In this document: piece by piece, positions 4,616-6,318 of the stretch
Layout of the letters: every line of letters starts with the position of its first letter
How positions within the stretch are numbered: position 1 is the first letter of the stretch
Assembly (NCBI GenBank): GCA_002496395.1
Contig: DAJQ01000037.1
Span: 1 to 6,318, forward strand
Reading direction: 5' to 3'
Length of the DNA stretch: 6,318 bases
Source of the DNA: Methanocorpusculaceae archaeon UBA456
Lineage (GTDB): Archaea; Halobacteriota; Methanomicrobia; Methanomicrobiales; Methanocorpusculaceae
Translations under genes and position numbers: made by a program
Notes under the pieces: generated by a model
What the model was told of the DNA's origin: nothing
Database searches by the model: none
Seen by the model: only the letters and a program-made list of their open reading frames with translations

Positions 4616-4721
4616 CGTACAAACCCCCCCATAGAGTTTTTTTCATGCTGTTTTCGTCCTTGAGAGAATCTTCACCCCCGGGCTGAGGATTGTTCCGGCC
4701 ACAATACCCTTGAATGTGGAA

Positions 4722-5537
4722 TCAGACCGGCATCAGGAGCCAGAAAAACGATGGGATGAGTAGAGTTAATCCGATGAATACCCCGGCAACTACCATCTGC
4801 CTTTGATCACGGGCAGTCAATAGAAGACCGATGAGGGAGGAGATCAGAAGGCCCAGAAGGAAACCTCCGAGGTGGGCATAGACATTCACCCATCCGAGAT
4901 GCAGCTCAGTGAAGATCTGGCAGATGGCAAGGGTCAGTGTCAGAAAGGTTACGGTGAGAAGAAGAAAGATCGACTGTGAGATCCTCTCAGATCGGCTCTC
5001 CAGTACTGTTCTGTACACCGGCGAGAGCATCAGGAAGAACAAAAGACCCAGGAATGCATAGGTTATCCCGGAGAATCCGGAAGACCATTCTTTTCCCATG
5101 ATACGAGCCGACCAGATCGAGATCCCTGAGATAGAGAACGGAAGTGCCAGAAGAAATACGAGGAAGGTCGCAGGAAAGAATTTCGGAGGCATCGGAGACC
5201 TGAGGGCTGGCAGAATGATAATGCCGAGAATGAAGATACAGATGATCAGAAGATAGGCTGAATAGAGGTTATTCATGATATGCGCAGAATCCAGGGGGTT
5301 GTGCATGTAATTACTGAGAAACATGGATGCCAGGTTGGGATCGTTCACATTCAGGTAGATATGCCGGAGGGTGAACTCGATTGGGATTATCCTGAGGATT
5401 GCATACTGGAATGCGGACAGCAGGCCGAATATCCCGGCAAGAAAGAGGAGATAGAAGAGAAAAATGGATTTTGGGATTGTTTTTGCATACGAGAGGATTA
5501 TGCGAAAGGAAGGAGGTGGGGCTTCCCGCTGTGTCAT
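4722..5537 (-). CDS. rhomboid family intramembrane serine protease
   Basis: This encodes a 271-residue polytopic membrane protein with about seven or eight hydrophobic segments (roughly 24-50, 92-112, 121-140, 152-172, 188-208, 218-241, 246-268). Rhomboid landmarks are present in the right order. HIMNN puts His86 and Asn90 in the H-x3-N oxyanion pattern. SSGFSG gives the catalytic Ser156 in the GxSG motif. YAHLGGF gives the catalytic His222 in the AHLGG motif. It should cleave transmembrane segments of substrates within the cytoplasmic membrane. The extra-membrane ends are short, with no added domain. ATG 5537 is the first start after an in-frame TGA a few codons upstream. No good SD is seen, and a shared AT-rich promoter region lies at 5675-5686. 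The neighbouring divergent gene encodes a lipoprotein, but no substrate link is visible. The family call is strong; specificity is unknown. Confidence 0.9.
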   Translation of the reverse strand: MTQREAPPPSFRIILSYAKTIPKSIFLFYLLFLAGIFGLLSAFQYAILRIIPIEFTLRHIYLNVNDPNLASMFLSNYMHNPLDSAHIMNNLYSAYLLIICIFILGIIILPALRSPMPPKFFPATFLVFLLALPFSISGISIWSARIMGKEWSSGFSGITYAFLGLLFFLMLSPVYRTVLESRSERISQSIFLLLTVTFLTLTLAICQIFTELHLGWVNVYAHLGGFLLGLLISSLIGLLLTARDQRQMVVAGVFIGLTLLIPSFFWLLMPV

Positions 5538-5674
5538 GATACTTCAATCGGTTCCCGTCTGCATAAGGATTCCCATTCAGCCGCCCTACCCCGGCCAAAG
5601 TACTCACCAGATATCAGGGAAATTCCGTATGGTGTCATATCTGTTCACTGTTGACAGAAATCAATAGGCAGGCA

Positions 5675-5686
5675 TATATTTTTATT
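5675..5686. promoter_or_regulatory. candidate divergent TATA element for rhomboid and lipoprotein genes
   Basis: TATATTTTTATT on the plus strand (AATAAAAATATA on the minus strand) is the most TATA-like stretch in the 222-bp divergent gap 5538-5759. Rightward it allows a leader of about 50 nt for the lipoprotein gene; leftward it allows a leader of about 110 nt for the rhomboid gene. Which strand it serves cannot be decided by eye. Confidence 0.4.
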
Positions 5687-5735
5687 CAGCACATTGATTT
5701 ACTCTTAGTTTTGTCTGCATTTTAGCCGTTTCAAA

Positions 5736-5753
5736 CTTAATTAAGATGGTGGT
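5736..5753 (+). promoter_or_regulatory. palindrome CTTAATTAAG and weak SD ahead of the lipoprotein gene
   Basis: CTTAATTAAG (5736-5745) is a perfect 10-bp palindrome placed just before GGTGG (5748-5752), a partial Shine-Dalgarno seven bases from ATG 5760. The palindrome lies too close to the start codon to be a standard TATA box for this gene and could be an operator. Confidence 0.35.
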
Positions 5754-5759
5754 ATTTTT

Positions 5760-6194
5760 ATGAAAAAATCAATCAGTCTTCTACTAATTGCCCTTGCCAG
5801 TCTCATGCTCATGGCTGCCGGCTGCACGAGCACATCCGATACAACACCGGAAACACCTGTTGCCCAGGCAGAGTCCTGGTCAGGAGTATGGAGTACAACA
5901 TGGACATCTGCAGATCAGGCGACCCCGGTACCAGGGGATGACATAACATTCACCCAGACAGGCTCATCGGTAACCGGAACCTATGTTAATCCCGAATATG
6001 ATTTCGAAGGGTCGGTCACGGGTACTGTTGAAGGAAACAAACTGACAGGCACCTGGTCTGAGAGTGGTCTCCCGGAGACATCCGGCACTTTGGAATTTGT
6101 ATTGTCAGATGACGGAAATACCTTCACAGGAACATGGAAGAGCGCAAATGACGAGAGTGGCGCTATCTATTCCTGGAACGGGGTCCGTAAATAA
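5760..6194 (+). CDS. small secreted lipoprotein with repeated GTW beta-strand motifs
   Basis: This 144-residue protein starts with a lipoprotein signal: MKKS, a hydrophobic core and lipobox LMAAGC with Cys22. A Thr/Ser/Pro linker (23-38) follows. The mature part (about 39-144) is all beta-strand in character with recurring Gly-x-W/Y strand ends: WSGVWSTTW, VTGTYVNP, VEGNKLTGTWSES, NTFTGTWKS and a final YSWNGVRK. This spacing suggests a small beta-barrel, lipocalin- or avidin-like in plan, displayed on the outer face of the membrane. I do not assign a ligand. ATG 5760 gives a complete signal peptide, with a partial SD (GGTGG, 5748-5752). It is monocistronic, divergent from the rhomboid gene and closed by the hairpin/T7 terminator at 6201-6231. 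Confidence 0.85.
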   Translation: MKKSISLLLIALASLMLMAAGCTSTSDTTPETPVAQAESWSGVWSTTWTSADQATPVPGDDITFTQTGSSVTGTYVNPEYDFEGSVTGTVEGNKLTGTWSESGLPETSGTLEFVLSDDGNTFTGTWKSANDESGAIYSWNGVRK

Positions 6195-6200
6195 TATTCA

Positions 6201-6231
6201 GGCAAATCACTGATTTTGCCAACCTTTTTTT
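6201..6231 (+). terminator. hairpin plus T7 terminator of the lipoprotein gene
   Basis: GGCAAA (6201-6206) pairs with TTTGCC (6215-6220), extended by TC/GA with one bulged T. AACC then a T7 run (6225-6231) follow. It begins six bases after the stop codon, so the lipoprotein gene has a short, well-defined 3' end. Confidence 0.68.
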
Positions 6232-6318
6232 ATTCATACACGATTCTCGTTCATTCCGTTTAATACAGATAATCGGGTAATAACCGGTTCATATCAGATC
6301 CTCAGATTGCAGCCGGGT
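6232..6318. other. right-edge intergenic tail
   Basis: These 87 bases after the terminator hold no recognisable gene start or RNA. They are probably the upstream or downstream flank of a gene outside the window. Confidence 0.5.

Larger units (their letters stand above)
4233..4721. other. 489-bp region without a convincing protein gene; repeat-rich regulatory candidate
   Basis: This lies between the start of the leftward RHH-like gene and the end of the leftward rhomboid gene. One rightward frame is open (4302-4505, 67 codons; an internal TTG at 4350 follows a GGAGGAGGAGGG purine run). However, its translation has no domain and its YDLYDKYDL stretch merely reflects the left pentamer array, so I do not call it a gene. 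Contents in order: GGTA-type repeats (4215-4311), a TTGAAC/GTTCAA stem (4350-4368) followed by A8, the left TATGA array (4395-4426), a TATA-like element (4485-4495), an AGAGG microsatellite (4524-4547), the right array (4584-4615), a C7 run (4624-4630) and a T7 run (4637-4643). Confidence 0.6.

Noticed and set aside
4391..4620. MITE or small insertion element bounded by the inverted arrays
   Set aside because: Similarity stops sharply at the array ends, no convincing target-site duplication flanks them, and the internal 9-bp periodicity is atypical of terminal inverted repeats.
4395..4620. CRISPR array
   Set aside because: Units are 5 bp with 4-bp spacers, far too short, and they change orientation.

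Overview
The window looks like chromosomal DNA from a methanogenic euryarchaeon, most probably Methanomicrobiales. This rests on archaeal-type TATA boxes, purine-rich Shine-Dalgarno (SD) sites of the GGAGG type, short lipoproteins with an AAGC lipobox, a substrate-binding/Cache fusion lipoprotein of a kind I associate with methanogens, and a winged-helix plus DUF3467 gene pair. The assignment is inferred from style and families; no rRNA or methanogenesis gene is present to confirm it.

Layout, left to right. A VOC-fold (glyoxalase-like) gene runs leftward (25-408). A rightward orphan gene of unknown function follows (479-865). Next comes a rightward two-gene operon with its own TATA box and good SD sites: a winged-helix DNA-binding protein (943-1494) and a DUF3467 protein (1532-1933). 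Positions 1934-2222 lie between convergent genes and are packed with inverted repeats: a long near-perfect hairpin, two further hairpins, a T-run, an AT-rich stretch and two tandem palindromes. A leftward lipoprotein gene (2223-3476) encodes a family-3 solute-binding domain fused to a C-terminal Cache domain. Upstream of it is a leftward gene (3537-4232) whose product I read as a ribbon-helix-helix-like DNA-binding domain followed by a coiled coil.

Positions 4233-4721 hold no convincing protein gene but contain the most unusual structure in the window: two 32-bp arrays, each of four TATGA/TCATA pentamers at an exact 9-bp period. The arrays are mirror images about a spacer that carries a strong TATA-like element and an AGAGG microsatellite. 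This is the 5' side of the ribbon-helix-helix-like gene. My working hypothesis is a paired operator, or a centromere/iteron-like site, for that protein.

The right end has a leftward rhomboid-family intramembrane protease gene (4722-5537) and a divergent rightward lipoprotein gene (5760-6194), the latter closed by a clear hairpin plus T7 terminator. No rRNA, tRNA, CRISPR array or transposase gene is visible. Three of the seven firmly called proteins act at or in the membrane (two lipoproteins and the rhomboid) and two are probable DNA-binding or regulatory proteins. Nothing ties the whole window into a single pathway; the part most likely to be a self-contained system is the RHH-like gene with its pentamer arrays.
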